Shown: positions 32,986-42,073 of the stretch, one piece after another
Layout: every line of letters begins with the position of its first letter
How positions within the stretch are numbered: the first letter of the stretch is position 1
Assembly: GCA_947302275.1 (NCBI GenBank)
Contig: CAMYUW010000015.1
Location: 1 to 60,819, forward strand
Length of the DNA stretch: 60,819 nucleotides
Origin: an uncultured Prevotellaceae bacterium
GTDB taxonomy: Bacteria; Bacteroidota; Bacteroidia; Bacteroidales; Muribaculaceae
Direction of reading: 5' to 3'
The notes under the pieces: generated by a model
What the model was told of the DNA's origin: nothing
The model's input: only the letters and a program-made list of their open reading frames with translations
Databases searched by the model: none
Program-made: the position numbers and the translations under genes

Positions 32986-34017
32986 TTAAGGGTGGCGGGT
33001 GGTGCCGCGGACGACGAGGCGGGTTTTGACGATGCGTTTTTCGGCGCGGTCGGGGGGCAGAGTGCCCTCGACGAGGCCGATGAGTATGTCGGCGGCCTCC
33101 TTACCCACCTGGGAACCGCGTTGCTCGACCGTTGTCAGCATCGGATCGCAGACGGTAGCGCGGAAACCATTGGTGAAACCGCAGATGCTCACATCGTCAG
33201 GAACGTTGAAACCAAGTCTCTTTACAACCGATAGGATGCCGATTGCCGTCTCGTCGTTGACGGCAAAGAAGGCATCGGGCCTGTTCTCCATCTGCATCAT
33301 TGCGGGGGTGATGCGCTCGGCGTCGGCACGATTGTCGCAGATGCGCACAAGTCCTTCATCTACCGTCAACCCGTGTTTGTACAGGGCATCGCGGTAGCCG
33401 TTGAAGCGGTTCTTGGCGATGACCATGTTCATCGGGGCGCCATAGAAAGCAATGCGCTTGCAGCCAGTCTCGATGAGATAGGACACGGCATTCATGGTGC
33501 CCATATAGTCATCTACCACGACGCGGCTGGCATTGAGGGCGGGGCAGATGCGGTCGTAGAACACGAGCGGCACACCAGCTGATTCGAGATGCAAAAAGTG
33601 GTCGTACTGCTCAGTGTCTTTGGCCTGAGAAACGATAATCCCGCACACCTTGTTCTTGAGCATCGCTTCACAGATCTGCACCTCCCGTTCATAGCTCTCG
33701 TTGCTCTTGGCGACGATAATGTGATAGCCCCTATCAGAGGCTTCGCTCTCGATACCGTCGAGAATGGACGAGAAGTAATAGTGAACTAGCTCGGGCACGA
33801 TCACGCCGATGGCGCGGGTGGGGTTGTGACGGCTGTGTCTAAGCTGCTCGGCAATCACATTGGGGAAATAATTGTGTTCCCGTGCGTATTGCTGTATGGC
33901 TTGCCGTCGCTCTCGCGAAATACTGGGACTGTCACTCAGTGCCCTGGAGACAGTGGCAACAGATACGCCCAATTCCCGGGCGATGTCTTTCATTGTCATG
34001 TGTCTAGAATTATCCAT
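32986..34017 (-). CDS. LacI-family transcriptional regulator of the starch locus
   Basis: 343 residues. N-terminal LacI helix-turn-helix with hinge (MKDIARELGVSVATVSRALS), then a periplasmic-binding-protein-like sensor domain (GVIVPELVHYYFSSILDGIE; PDAFFAVNDETAIGILSVVK; TTVEQRGSQVGKEAADILIG). It is divergent from the susC-like gene and presumably binds a starch-derived sugar (inference). B. thetaiotaomicron controls sus with the membrane regulator SusR; here a LacI-type protein occupies that place. A LacI-type palindrome lies 93 bp upstream of its start, and matching palindromes lie before the amylase and the MFS transporter. A weak -7-like TATCTTCG (34083-34090, minus) may be its promoter, which would place the palindrome near its -33 region. 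Confidence 0.93.
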   Translation of the reverse strand: MDNSRHMTMKDIARELGVSVATVSRALSDSPSISRERRQAIQQYAREHNYFPNVIAEQLRHSRHNPTRAIGVIVPELVHYYFSSILDGIESEASDRGYHIIVAKSNESYEREVQICEAMLKNKVCGIIVSQAKDTEQYDHFLHLESAGVPLVFYDRICPALNASRVVVDDYMGTMNAVSYLIETGCKRIAFYGAPMNMVIAKNRFNGYRDALYKHGLTVDEGLVRICDNRADAERITPAMMQMENRPDAFFAVNDETAIGILSVVKRLGFNVPDDVSICGFTNGFRATVCDPMLTTVEQRGSQVGKEAADILIGLVEGTLPPDRAEKRIVKTRLVVRGTTRHP

Positions 34018-34110
34018 ATTGATGGCAGAAAATTACTTGAGTTGGTTCATTATTGAAGTTGGTCAATTTCTTTCATACGGCGGCGAAGATAGCACAAAAA
34101 AACGGATTGC

Positions 34111-34122
34111 GCAAACGATTGC
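34111..34122 (+). promoter_or_regulatory. LacI-type operator upstream of susC
   Basis: GCAAACGATTGC within TGCGCAAACGATTGCATT; inverted half-sites around a central CG. The centre (34116.5) is 62.5 bp before the first base of the -7 element at 34179. It lies in the intergenic region divergent with the LacI-type gene. Confidence 0.7.
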
Positions 34123-34178
34123 ATTTATTTAGTGAAAAATTTAACATTATAAAAAAAGAAAAATATTGTGAAAAGTTA

Positions 34179-34186
34179 TATTTTTG
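34179..34186 (+). promoter_or_regulatory. -7 element of the susCDEF-like operon
   Basis: TATTTTTG matches TAnnTTTG. It implies a leader of about 120 nt before the ATG at 34314. Confidence 0.6.
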
Positions 34187-34313
34187 CCTTGTTTTCATTA
34201 CCAGAAAACGGCCACAAAAACCTGTTTAGAACATGCTTGTGTTCTTGAACGATAAAAGGATTGAACTATATATATTTGATTACCAACATAATATTAACTT
34301 TAAAAATTTAAAA

Positions 34314-37300
34314 ATGAAGCAGGTAAACATCAGAATTCCGTTTAGGATTCTAACCCTCGTGATGGGACTGTTCCTGTCACTGGGAGCCTATGCACAGATT
34401 ACTGTGAATGGCATTGTGAAGGATGCTACCGGCGAGCCTGTCATCGGCGCGAGTGTTCGTGTCGTTGGCACCCAGATGGGAACGGCTACCGACTTTGACG
34501 GTAACTTCACCCTTGAAGGTGTGCCCCAAGGCGCCAAGCTCCAAATCACGTCTGTTGGCTACGACCCCCAAGAGGTCACTGCAGCCAGCAATGTAGTAGT
34601 CACCTTGAGCGAAGGCAGCCAGATGCTCCAAAATCTGGTGGTCATCGGTTATGGTGTAGTTAAGAAAAACGACTTGACCGGTTCGGTGACGGCTCTGAAG
34701 CCCGATGCCAAAAACAAGGGTGTTGTCGTGAGTGCTCAGGACATGCTGGGCGGTAAAATCGCCGGTGTGAACGTTACCAACTCTGGCGGTACCCCTGGTG
34801 GCGGTGCAACCATCCGCATTCGTGGCGGTTCGTCACTGAACGCAAGCAACGATCCTCTGATCGTTATCGATGGTGTCCCCATGGACAACAACGGTGTAAA
34901 GGGATTCCCCAACGGATTGGCTATCATCAACCCTCAGGACATTGAGAGCTTCAACGTGTTGAAGGATGCTTCGGCGACCGCTATCTACGGTAGCCGTGGT
35001 AGTAACGGTGTCATCATCATCACCACCAAGAAGGGTCGCCGCGGCCAGCGCCCGAGCGTAACCTATAATGGTAATGTGACGATGAGCATGAAGAAGAAGA
35101 GCGTTGAGGTGATGGATGGTGACGAGTACCGTGATTTCGTGACCAATCTGTACAAGGGCAACGACCGTTATGAAACCGTGATGAGTGTTCTTGGTAAAGA
35201 AAACACCAACTGGCAGAACGAGATTTACCGCACTGCCATCTCTCACGACCACAACGTGACCTTGACCGGTTCGGCAGGCGACTGGCTGCCCTTCCGCGTT
35301 TCGCTGGGTTATACCGACCAGCAGGGTATCTTGAAGACGAGTGACTTCAAGCGTTTCACCACCGCATTGAACCTGAATCCCTCGTTCCTCAACGACCACT
35401 TGCGCCTGAACTTGAACGGTAAGTTCATGTGGGGTAAGAACCGTTATGCCGACGGTGGCGCCATCAGTGCCGCTGTCTGGATGGATCCCACCCAGCCTGT
35501 TAGGTCCGACGACCCGCGGTATAAGAACTTTGCCGGTTACTTCGAGTGGCTTGCCGATGGTTCTGCCTTGAATGACTCGGCATGGCCCTACACCCGCAAC
35601 TCGCTGGGTACGTCTAACCCTGTCGCCATGCTCGACTTGAGGAATGACCGCGCCATCAGCCGCGACTTTATCGGTAACGCCGACGTGGACTATCAGATCC
35701 ACGGCTTTGAGGATTTGCGCCTCCACCTGACTCTGGGTGCCGATCTGGCCAAGGGTAGGCAGTGGACCGATGTTGATCCCGCTGCTCCCCAGTCCACCTA
35801 CTATGGCAGCCATGGTTGGGAGCAGGTGATCAAGCGTGCATACACGTTGAGCACCTATGCCCAGTACTACAAGGATTTCAACGATGATCATCACTTTGAT
35901 ATCATGGGTGGTTACGAGTGGCAGCATTTCTGGCGCCGCACGACCAACCACTACTGGGACAAGTATCCTGCCACTATTTCCAACAAGAATAAAGGCTTGA
36001 GCAATAGGATTCACTCCTATAGCTACTACAAGTACCTGACCGAGAACTATCTTGTTTCGTTCTTCGGCCGTGCTAACTATATCTTCAAGGGTCGCTACTA
36101 CCTGACCGCCACCGTGCGTGAAGACGGTAGCTCGCGCTTTGAGAACCACTGGTCTCTGTTCCCCTCGTTCGCCTTTGCATGGCGCATCAAGGATGAGGCC
36201 TTCCTGCGCGATAGCAATGCCTTGAGTGACCTTAAGTTGCGCCTCGGTTGGGGTAAGACTGGTCAGCAGGATATCGGTTGGGACTATGGCTGGATTGCCA
36301 CCTATTCCAAGAGCTCTGGCAACCAGGGTAGTTTCTATGACGTAGCTGGTGACGGTTCGATGGTACGTCCTGACAACCGCAACTCCGACCTGAAGTGGGA
36401 GACCACCACGACGACCAACGTCGGTTTGGACTACGGTTTCATGAACCAGCGCATCAGCGGTAGCATCGATTGGTATTATCGTAAGACTACCGACCTGATC
36501 AACTATGCTTATAATGCAGCAGGTACTCAGCCCCGCAACATGATGAACAAGAACATCGGTTCGCTGCGTAATACCGGTGTCGAGTTCGCCATCAGTTGGA
36601 AGGCTATTCAGCACACCGACTGGAACTGGACTCTGGATTACAACGTTACCTGGAATGACAATGAGATCATCGAACTTATCGGTGGTCAAGACGAGGACTA
36701 CTACGTAGCCACTGGCGGCATCTCGGCCGGTACCGGTAACAACATTCAGGGCCATGCCGTTGGTTATCCCGCTAGCTCGTTCCGTGTATATCAGCAGGTT
36801 TACGACCAGGATGGTATGCCCATCGAGGGTCAGGTTGTTGACCGCAATGGTGATGGTGTCATCAGCCCCGATGACATGTATTTCTACAAGGATCCCGCTG
36901 CCGATGTGACCATGGGTCTTGCTTCGCGCTTGGAGTGGAAGAATTGGGACTTGGGCATGTCGTTCCGTGCCAGCATTGGTAACTATGTTTACAATGACTT
37001 AATGGCTGGAGCCAGCAACTTGAATACCAGCGAGATTTTGACATCGACCAACTACCTGAGCAACCGTCCTATCTACGTGCTGCCCTATAACTACCAGACC
37101 TATAGCAACCACGCTATTTTGACCGACCGCTGGGTACAGAACGGTTCGTTCCTCAAGTGTGACAATATCACCCTGGGTTACAGTTTCGCCGGTCTTGCCA
37201 AGAAGGGTAGCTGGGACGGCATCAGTGGCCGTGTATATGGTACTGTCAGCAACGTATTCTGCATCACTAAGTATAAAGGCATTGATCCTGAGGTGTTCAG

Positions 37301-37367
37301 CGGTATCGACAATTCGATGTATCCCCGTCCCATCTCGTTCATCCTTGGTCTTAGTCTCAATTTCTAA
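34314..37367 (+). CDS. susC: SusC-like TonB-linked starch oligosaccharide transporter
   Basis: 1017 residues from the ATG at 34314, which gives a signal peptide ending GAYAQ; upstream in-frame codons to 34233 lie in the leader. Carboxypeptidase-regulatory-like domain (VNGIVKDATGEPVIGASVRV), a TonB-box-type stretch (LVVIGYGVVKKNDLTGSVTA), plug (IRIRGGSSLNASNDPLIVID; FNVLKDASATAIYGSRGSNG) and a beta-barrel ending SFILGLSLNF. It is followed by susD-, susE- and susF-like genes, so maltooligosaccharides are the likely substrate. Expression is probably controlled by the LacI-type operator at 34111-34122. Confidence 0.94.
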   Translation: MKQVNIRIPFRILTLVMGLFLSLGAYAQITVNGIVKDATGEPVIGASVRVVGTQMGTATDFDGNFTLEGVPQGAKLQITSVGYDPQEVTAASNVVVTLSEGSQMLQNLVVIGYGVVKKNDLTGSVTALKPDAKNKGVVVSAQDMLGGKIAGVNVTNSGGTPGGGATIRIRGGSSLNASNDPLIVIDGVPMDNNGVKGFPNGLAIINPQDIESFNVLKDASATAIYGSRGSNGVIIITTKKGRRGQRPSVTYNGNVTMSMKKKSVEVMDGDEYRDFVTNLYKGNDRYETVMSVLGKENTNWQNEIYRTAISHDHNVTLTGSAGDWLPFRVSLGYTDQQGILKTSDFKRFTTALNLNPSFLNDHLRLNLNGKFMWGKNRYADGGAISAAVWMDPTQPVRSDDPRYKNFAGYFEWLADGSALNDSAWPYTRNSLGTSNPVAMLDLRNDRAISRDFIGNADVDYQIHGFEDLRLHLTLGADLAKGRQWTDVDPAAPQSTYYGSHGWEQVIKRAYTLSTYAQYYKDFNDDHHFDIMGGYEWQHFWRRTTNHYWDKYPATISNKNKGLSNRIHSYSYYKYLTENYLVSFFGRANYIFKGRYYLTATVREDGSSRFENHWSLFPSFAFAWRIKDEAFLRDSNALSDLKLRLGWGKTGQQDIGWDYGWIATYSKSSGNQGSFYDVAGDGSMVRPDNRNSDLKWETTTTTNVGLDYGFMNQRISGSIDWYYRKTTDLINYAYNAAGTQPRNMMNKNIGSLRNTGVEFAISWKAIQHTDWNWTLDYNVTWNDNEIIELIGGQDEDYYVATGGISAGTGNNIQGHAVGYPASSFRVYQQVYDQDGMPIEGQVVDRNGDGVISPDDMYFYKDPAADVTMGLASRLEWKNWDLGMSFRASIGNYVYNDLMAGASNLNTSEILTSTNYLSNRPIYVLPYNYQTYSNHAILTDRWVQNGSFLKCDNITLGYSFAGLAKKGSWDGISGRVYGTVSNVFCITKYKGIDPEVFSGIDNSMYPRPISFILGLSLNF

Positions 37368-37393
37368 TCACACATTAAAATATTACAACGACA

Positions 37394-39040
37394 ATGAATA
37401 AGTTTTTCAAACATATCGTTCCGGCAGCGTTGCTGCTGCTTGCTGCAGGGACCACGTCCTGTGTGAACGACTTGGATGTGAAGCCCATTGACCCGAACCT
37501 GGTTACCGCCGACTCTATTCAGGCCGAGCAGCTGTTCAATAAGTGCTATGCCTGCATCGGAGTTGCCGGTAATGGTGGCGCCAATGGCGATAGCGACGTT
37601 GATGGTATCGATGGCGGTACCTCTGGCTATGTGCGCCAAGTGTGGAATGCCAACGAGCTGACCAGTGATGAGGCTATCTGTGGCTGGGGTGACCCCGGTA
37701 TTCCCGAGTTCTGCTACAATAACTACGATGCCAGTCACCCGATGTTGACGGGTCTGTACTATCGTCTTTATACCAGCATCGTGTTCTGCAATGATTATCT
37801 GAAATCCTTTGAGGACTATGATGATGCCATGACCGCCGAGGTGCGCTTTATCCGCGCGCTCGACTATTACTATCTGCTCGATGGTTGGGGCAATGTAGCT
37901 CTGGTGACCTCACCTACAGCAGCCAACCCCGAACAATCCACCCGTCAGGAGATTTTCCAGTGGCTGGAAGAGGAACTGCTTGACCTGCGTGAGAATCTGA
38001 ATGATCCCCGCGCTCTCAAGAAAGGACAGAAGGGATACGGCCGTGTTGACCGTGACGCTGCCGACTTGCTGTTGGCCCGCCTCTATCTCAATGCCGAGGT
38101 TTACAGTGGCACTGCCCGTTGGGCCGATGCTGCCAAGTATGCCAAGATCGTTATGGATGGTCCCCACAAGTTGAACACCGAGGGTGTGAACCGTTCCGGT
38201 GCAGACTTTGACTGGTACTACACACCTTATCAGATGCTGTTCATGGGTGACAATGGTTCGACCAGTGCCGCCACCGAGGCTATCTTCCCTGTTCTTCAGG
38301 ATGGTATTCGCACCACCAGCTGGGGCACCACGCTGTTCATGATGGCTTCTACCTTTGATGCCGATATGCACGAGGATCCCTTCAACAGTGATGCAACCAA
38401 TGGTGTAGCCAGCCAGCAGTGGGGTGGTAACCGTGCCCGTCCCGAACTGGTGCGCTTGTTCTTCCCCAACGACGATGCTCCCGTTGGCTCGGGTTACGAG
38501 GTGGCTATGAGTGCCGGTGATGACCGCGCTCTGTTCAACACCGCCGGTAACCGCACCCTTGAGAACACCGATCCTGGTGTGTTCAAGAACGGTTATGCTG
38601 TTGCCAAGTACAACAACTTCAAGACCGACGGCCGCTCTGGTAGCGATGCCACCTTCCCTGATGGTGACTTCTTCTTCATGCGTTCGGCCGAGGCTTATCT
38701 GACCTATGCCGAGGCACTGACCCGCCAGGCTGGTGGTACTGCCCCTGCCGAGGCAGTTGCAGCCATCAACGCTATTCGTGGCCGCGCCAACGCAACTCAG
38801 CGTTCAACCTACACCCTTAACCAGATCCTGGATGAGTGGGGCCGCGAGTTCTATTTTGAGGGCCGTCGCCGTATCGACTTGATCCGCTTCAACCGTTTCG
38901 GTGGCAATACCGATTACGTTTGGCAGTGGAAGGGTGGAACCTTTGCCGGTCGCAACTTTGATGCATACCGCAACTTGTTTGCCATCCCCACCAATGACCT
39001 GATTGTGAACACCAATCTTGTTCAGAACCCCGGTTATTGA
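37394..39040 (+). CDS. susD: SusD-like starch-binding lipoprotein
   Basis: 548 residues. Lipobox TTSC followed by VNDLDV, an acidic surface-export signal. The N-terminal region (DVKPIDPNL, LFNKCYACIGVAGNGG, DGIDGGTSGYVRQVWNANEL, TSDEAICGWGDPGIPE) closely resembles the starch-specific SusD of B. thetaiotaomicron rather than generic RagB proteins. TPR-type helices follow (RFIRALDYYYLLDGWGNVAL; FFMRSAEAYLTYAEALTRQA). It binds starch at the cell surface as the SusC lid. It starts 26 nt after susC in the same operon. Confidence 0.95.
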   Translation: MNKFFKHIVPAALLLLAAGTTSCVNDLDVKPIDPNLVTADSIQAEQLFNKCYACIGVAGNGGANGDSDVDGIDGGTSGYVRQVWNANELTSDEAICGWGDPGIPEFCYNNYDASHPMLTGLYYRLYTSIVFCNDYLKSFEDYDDAMTAEVRFIRALDYYYLLDGWGNVALVTSPTAANPEQSTRQEIFQWLEEELLDLRENLNDPRALKKGQKGYGRVDRDAADLLLARLYLNAEVYSGTARWADAAKYAKIVMDGPHKLNTEGVNRSGADFDWYYTPYQMLFMGDNGSTSAATEAIFPVLQDGIRTTSWGTTLFMMASTFDADMHEDPFNSDATNGVASQQWGGNRARPELVRLFFPNDDAPVGSGYEVAMSAGDDRALFNTAGNRTLENTDPGVFKNGYAVAKYNNFKTDGRSGSDATFPDGDFFFMRSAEAYLTYAEALTRQAGGTAPAEAVAAINAIRGRANATQRSTYTLNQILDEWGREFYFEGRRRIDLIRFNRFGGNTDYVWQWKGGTFAGRNFDAYRNLFAIPTNDLIVNTNLVQNPGY

Positions 39041-39083
39041 TGCTCCAGATATGTCTAACATCTAATTAAATGACAATAAGAAT

Positions 39084-40280
39084 ATGAAAAAGATATTTTT
39101 ATCATCTCTGATGCTGTTGAGCATGGCATTCATGTTCACTGCCTGTGAGGATGACAATGGTTCTAATCCGACGCTGGTTCAGCCCAGCGCGTTCACACTG
39201 AATAACCCTGTGAACACTCTGGTTGACCTGGCCGAATCAACCGCGATTCCCTTTACGTGGTCGCAACCTGATTACGGTGGCTGGCCCGCAGCAGTGGAAT
39301 ACCAATTTGAGATTTCTCCCACCGACTCGTGGACGACATCGACCGATGAGGCTGCTGCCGACGAGTCTGGTTTCGTGGTTGCCGACTATGCGATTATGGG
39401 TTCGGTATTCACCTCCTGCACTGGTAGCATCGATGCCGCCGAGCTTGACAAGGCGCTCGTGAGCATCTGTAATTGGAGCGAGAGTGAAGTTCCCGAGAAA
39501 CAGATCGTTTATGTTCGCTGCATTGCTTCGACTGCAGGCGCTAAGGCTGTTACCTCCAATGTAGTCAGCCTGGAAGTTAATCCCTACTACATTGAGCTCT
39601 CAGATGCTCCCATCGAGATTTGGTATCTCGTTGGCTCTGGCATTGGCTCATCTGATTGGGGCAATGATGCTGGTGGCGTTGGTAGCGGTGGTCTGATTCC
39701 GATGTATCCCATCATGGGCAATGAGTATGACTCGCGCACCGGTCAGGGTGAGATCCAGTATGCTGGCTACTTCACCAATGGCATGCAGTTCAAGCTCATC
39801 AAGGTGCCCGGTAAGTGGGATGATCAGCTCAACTTCACCAATGTGAAGGATCCCGCCAGCTTCCTTGCTGACCTGGATGGTGACAACCACAATATCGGTA
39901 TCACCGAGGACGGCTACTATCGCATCCGCTTGAACACTGTAACCGATGAGCTCATTATCGAGCCCTTCGATGGTGTTGTTGGCGTATTCTCGATGATGGC
40001 TATGCCTGGTGGTTATCAGGAATGGAATCCTGCTGAGAACGTGATGAACCCCATGAGCACTAATGTTGAGAACCACGACTGGTACTTGAAGAGTGTCACC
40101 TATGATGACACCGAGCTCAAGTTTGCTGCTAATGGCGGTTGGGATGTAAACTGGGGTGCTACCGACTTCCCCTATGGCATCGGTACCCAGGGTGGTCCTA
40201 ACATTCCCGTTGTAGCAGGTACTTATCATGTGTACTTCAATGATCTGTTGGGCGCTTACAACTTTGTTCCCGCTGAGTAA
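39084..40280 (+). CDS. susE: SusE-like outer-membrane starch-binding lipoprotein
   Basis: 398 residues. Lipobox FTAC followed by EDDNG, an acidic surface-export signal. A SusE-type N-terminal Ig-like domain (FTLNNPVNTLVDLAESTAIP; YQFEISPTDSW) is followed by two beta-sandwich starch-binding-type domains (about 170-290 and 295-398). The last one (FSMMAMPGGYQEWNP; LKFAANGGWDVNWG; GPNIPVVAGTYHVYFNDLLG) matches the C-terminal domain of the next protein closely, as expected for duplication. It binds starch at the surface alongside SusD. Confidence 0.9.
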   Translation: MKKIFLSSLMLLSMAFMFTACEDDNGSNPTLVQPSAFTLNNPVNTLVDLAESTAIPFTWSQPDYGGWPAAVEYQFEISPTDSWTTSTDEAAADESGFVVADYAIMGSVFTSCTGSIDAAELDKALVSICNWSESEVPEKQIVYVRCIASTAGAKAVTSNVVSLEVNPYYIELSDAPIEIWYLVGSGIGSSDWGNDAGGVGSGGLIPMYPIMGNEYDSRTGQGEIQYAGYFTNGMQFKLIKVPGKWDDQLNFTNVKDPASFLADLDGDNHNIGITEDGYYRIRLNTVTDELIIEPFDGVVGVFSMMAMPGGYQEWNPAENVMNPMSTNVENHDWYLKSVTYDDTELKFAANGGWDVNWGATDFPYGIGTQGGPNIPVVAGTYHVYFNDLLGAYNFVPAE

Positions 40281-40293
40281 ATTAATAATGTAG

Positions 40294-40373
40294 TTGTAAG
40301 TTTTAAGTTTTGATATTGTAGCTTCACTGCTTTTCAGACGATGGCTTTCGTATTTACAACTTAAAACTTACAA
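40294..40373 (+). other. Perfect 16-bp inverted repeat between susE-like and susF-like genes
   Basis: TTGTAAGTTTTAAGTT (40294-40309) and its exact complement (40358-40373) enclose 48 nt. In RNA this would form an A/U-rich stem in the intercistronic region. It may affect processing or partial termination, or be an A/T-rich intergenic repeat; a similar phrase occurs near 56233-56265. Confidence 0.45.
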
Positions 40374-40394
40374 CTTAAAACCATAAATAAAAAT

Positions 40395-41873
40395 ATGAAG
40401 AAGTTTTTATATATTGCTGCAATGACCTTGTTGCTGGCAAGCTGTACCGAGGATTTCAAGAACTGGGCTGACCCCCAGAGTAATCCTCAAGGGCAGGTGG
40501 TGACCTTCGGCACCGGATCGGTGGCCAGCGTTGGCGTGATTGATTTCGCTCAGATTCCCGACAGCGTTGAGTTGGTAAAGGTGTGTGACATCACAGCTCC
40601 TGCTACCAATGATCCCGCTTATGTTCCCGAGTACTACATCTATCTGAATGGCCAACCTTATGTTTTGAATGCTGAAGGATACATGGATGCTAAGGAACTT
40701 GAGGCACTTGTGGTATCGATTTATGGCCAAGCTCCCGAGGTTCGCACTCTTACTGCTAAGGTGAAGAGCGTCATGACCGATGGAACGACCGCTACTACCA
40801 TCTGGAGTGATGAGTTTAATGTAAACGTTATTCCTGATGCTCCCGTGATCTCGAGTGCTTACTACTACATCGGCTCAACCAATGGTTGGACTGCTTGTGA
40901 TGAGACTTACAAACTCGATAACGGTGGTGGTGATGTTTATGCCAATCCCGTCTTCACCGTGGTTGTTCCCGCTGCTTATGAGAATGGCGTGCGCGTTGAC
41001 AACTGGTTCAAGATCTATCCTCAGGCAACCATGGATCTGGGCGTAGATAATTTCTGGTCTGGTAACTTCGTCGGTTATGCCGTCAATGGCGAGAACGAGA
41101 TGAGCGGTAACTTTGTTGAAGGTGCTAACGATGAGGTGGCATTTGCCTTCAAGATTCCCGCTGACATCGAGGCAGACAAGTATCGTTTGACCTTCGACAT
41201 GATGAATCGCACCTTCTCCATCGAGCCTCTCAAGGATCTGGGCACTCCCGACTTGTGGTACCTCGTGGGTAGCTGCATCGGTAACGGTTCGTGGGGTAAC
41301 TCGGCAGGAAATGAGGGCATCGCTCTGATTCCTATGTATCCCCAGACCGACAACTATTCCATCAATACCTACATTGGCTACTTCCCCGCCGGTCAGGGCT
41401 TCAAGCTCATCCACATCCCCGGCAGCTGGGACGAGCAGTGGGGTCAGAAGGATGGCGTCTTTGTTAAGAACGATGGCGGCAGCAGCGATATCACCATGCC
41501 CGAGGACGGCTATTACCAGATTACCTACGACATGGAGATGGACGTGCTGACTATCATGAAGTATACTGGCGCTGTGAATGTCTTCAGCATGATGGGTATG
41601 CCTGGCGCATACCAGGGCTGGAGCCCCGAGAGCACCCTCATGAATGCGATGAGCACTGTTGTTGAAAACCACGACTGGATCATCAAGGGCGCTACCTATG
41701 ACGCCACCGAGTTGAAGTTTGCTGCCAACGGTAGCTGGGACATCAACTGGGGCGGTTCAGGATTCCCCTTGGGTATCGGTACTCAGGGTGGCCCCAACAT
41801 CGTCGTTGAGGCTGGTACCTACGACGTGATCTTCAACGATATCTTGGGTGAGTATTACTTCATTGCCAAGTAA
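40395..41873 (+). CDS. susF: SusF/SusE-family starch-binding lipoprotein
   Basis: 492 residues. Lipobox LASC followed by TEDF (surface-export type). Three beta-sandwich units follow an N-terminal SusE/SusF-type region: about 150-275 (YYYIGSTNGWTACDETYKLD), 280-390 (LWYLVGSCIGNGSWGNSAGN) and 395-492 (FSMMGMPGAYQGWSPESTLM). The last two are paralogous to the two domains of the SusE-like protein. It probably holds starch at the cell surface without catalysis. It is the last gene of the susCDEF-like operon; a terminator follows at 41901-41931. Confidence 0.88.
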   Translation: MKKFLYIAAMTLLLASCTEDFKNWADPQSNPQGQVVTFGTGSVASVGVIDFAQIPDSVELVKVCDITAPATNDPAYVPEYYIYLNGQPYVLNAEGYMDAKELEALVVSIYGQAPEVRTLTAKVKSVMTDGTTATTIWSDEFNVNVIPDAPVISSAYYYIGSTNGWTACDETYKLDNGGGDVYANPVFTVVVPAAYENGVRVDNWFKIYPQATMDLGVDNFWSGNFVGYAVNGENEMSGNFVEGANDEVAFAFKIPADIEADKYRLTFDMMNRTFSIEPLKDLGTPDLWYLVGSCIGNGSWGNSAGNEGIALIPMYPQTDNYSINTYIGYFPAGQGFKLIHIPGSWDEQWGQKDGVFVKNDGGSSDITMPEDGYYQITYDMEMDVLTIMKYTGAVNVFSMMGMPGAYQGWSPESTLMNAMSTVVENHDWIIKGATYDATELKFAANGSWDINWGGSGFPLGIGTQGGPNIVVEAGTYDVIFNDILGEYYFIAK

Positions 41874-41900
41874 TCGCTAGAGATATCTGTAACAATTCCG

Positions 41901-41931
41901 GCGGGGACATGCCATTGAGGTGTGTCCCCGC
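41901..41931 (+). terminator. Terminator of the susCDEF-like operon
   Basis: GCGGGGACA and TGTCCCCGC form a 9-bp GC-rich stem followed by TGTTTT, 27 nt past the susF-like stop. Confidence 0.7.
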
Positions 41932-41953
41932 TGTTTTGATGAAGAACATGATG

Positions 41954-41989
41954 AAAAACGTTAGTGCAAACGTTTGCACTGACGTTTTT
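41954..41989 (+). promoter_or_regulatory. LacI-type operator upstream of the alpha-amylase gene
   Basis: A perfect 18-bp palindrome AGTGCAAACGTTTGCACT (41963-41980) inside a 36-bp near-perfect palindrome with AAAAACGT/ACGTTTTT outer arms. The centre (41971.5) is 63.5 bp before the -7 element at 42035. It is the best-formed of the three related sites. Confidence 0.85.
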
Positions 41990-42034
41990 TTTAGAGATAT
42001 TTCAACTGGAGGCTTGGAATTCATGATAAATTGC

Positions 42035-42042
42035 TATATTTG
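42035..42042 (+). promoter_or_regulatory. -7 element of the alpha-amylase/galactanase operon
   Basis: TATATTTG matches TAnnTTTG, with a TTG at 42014-42016 in the -33 region. The leader is about 25 nt to the ATG at 42074. Confidence 0.65.
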
Positions 42043-42073
42043 CAATTACAACCAACCAAAAACGATACAGACT

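Noticed and set aside
34833..36755. A 640-codon open frame on the minus strand inside the susC-like gene
   Set aside because: It is the antisense shadow of a clear TonB-linked transporter; it has no domain motif and no promoter.
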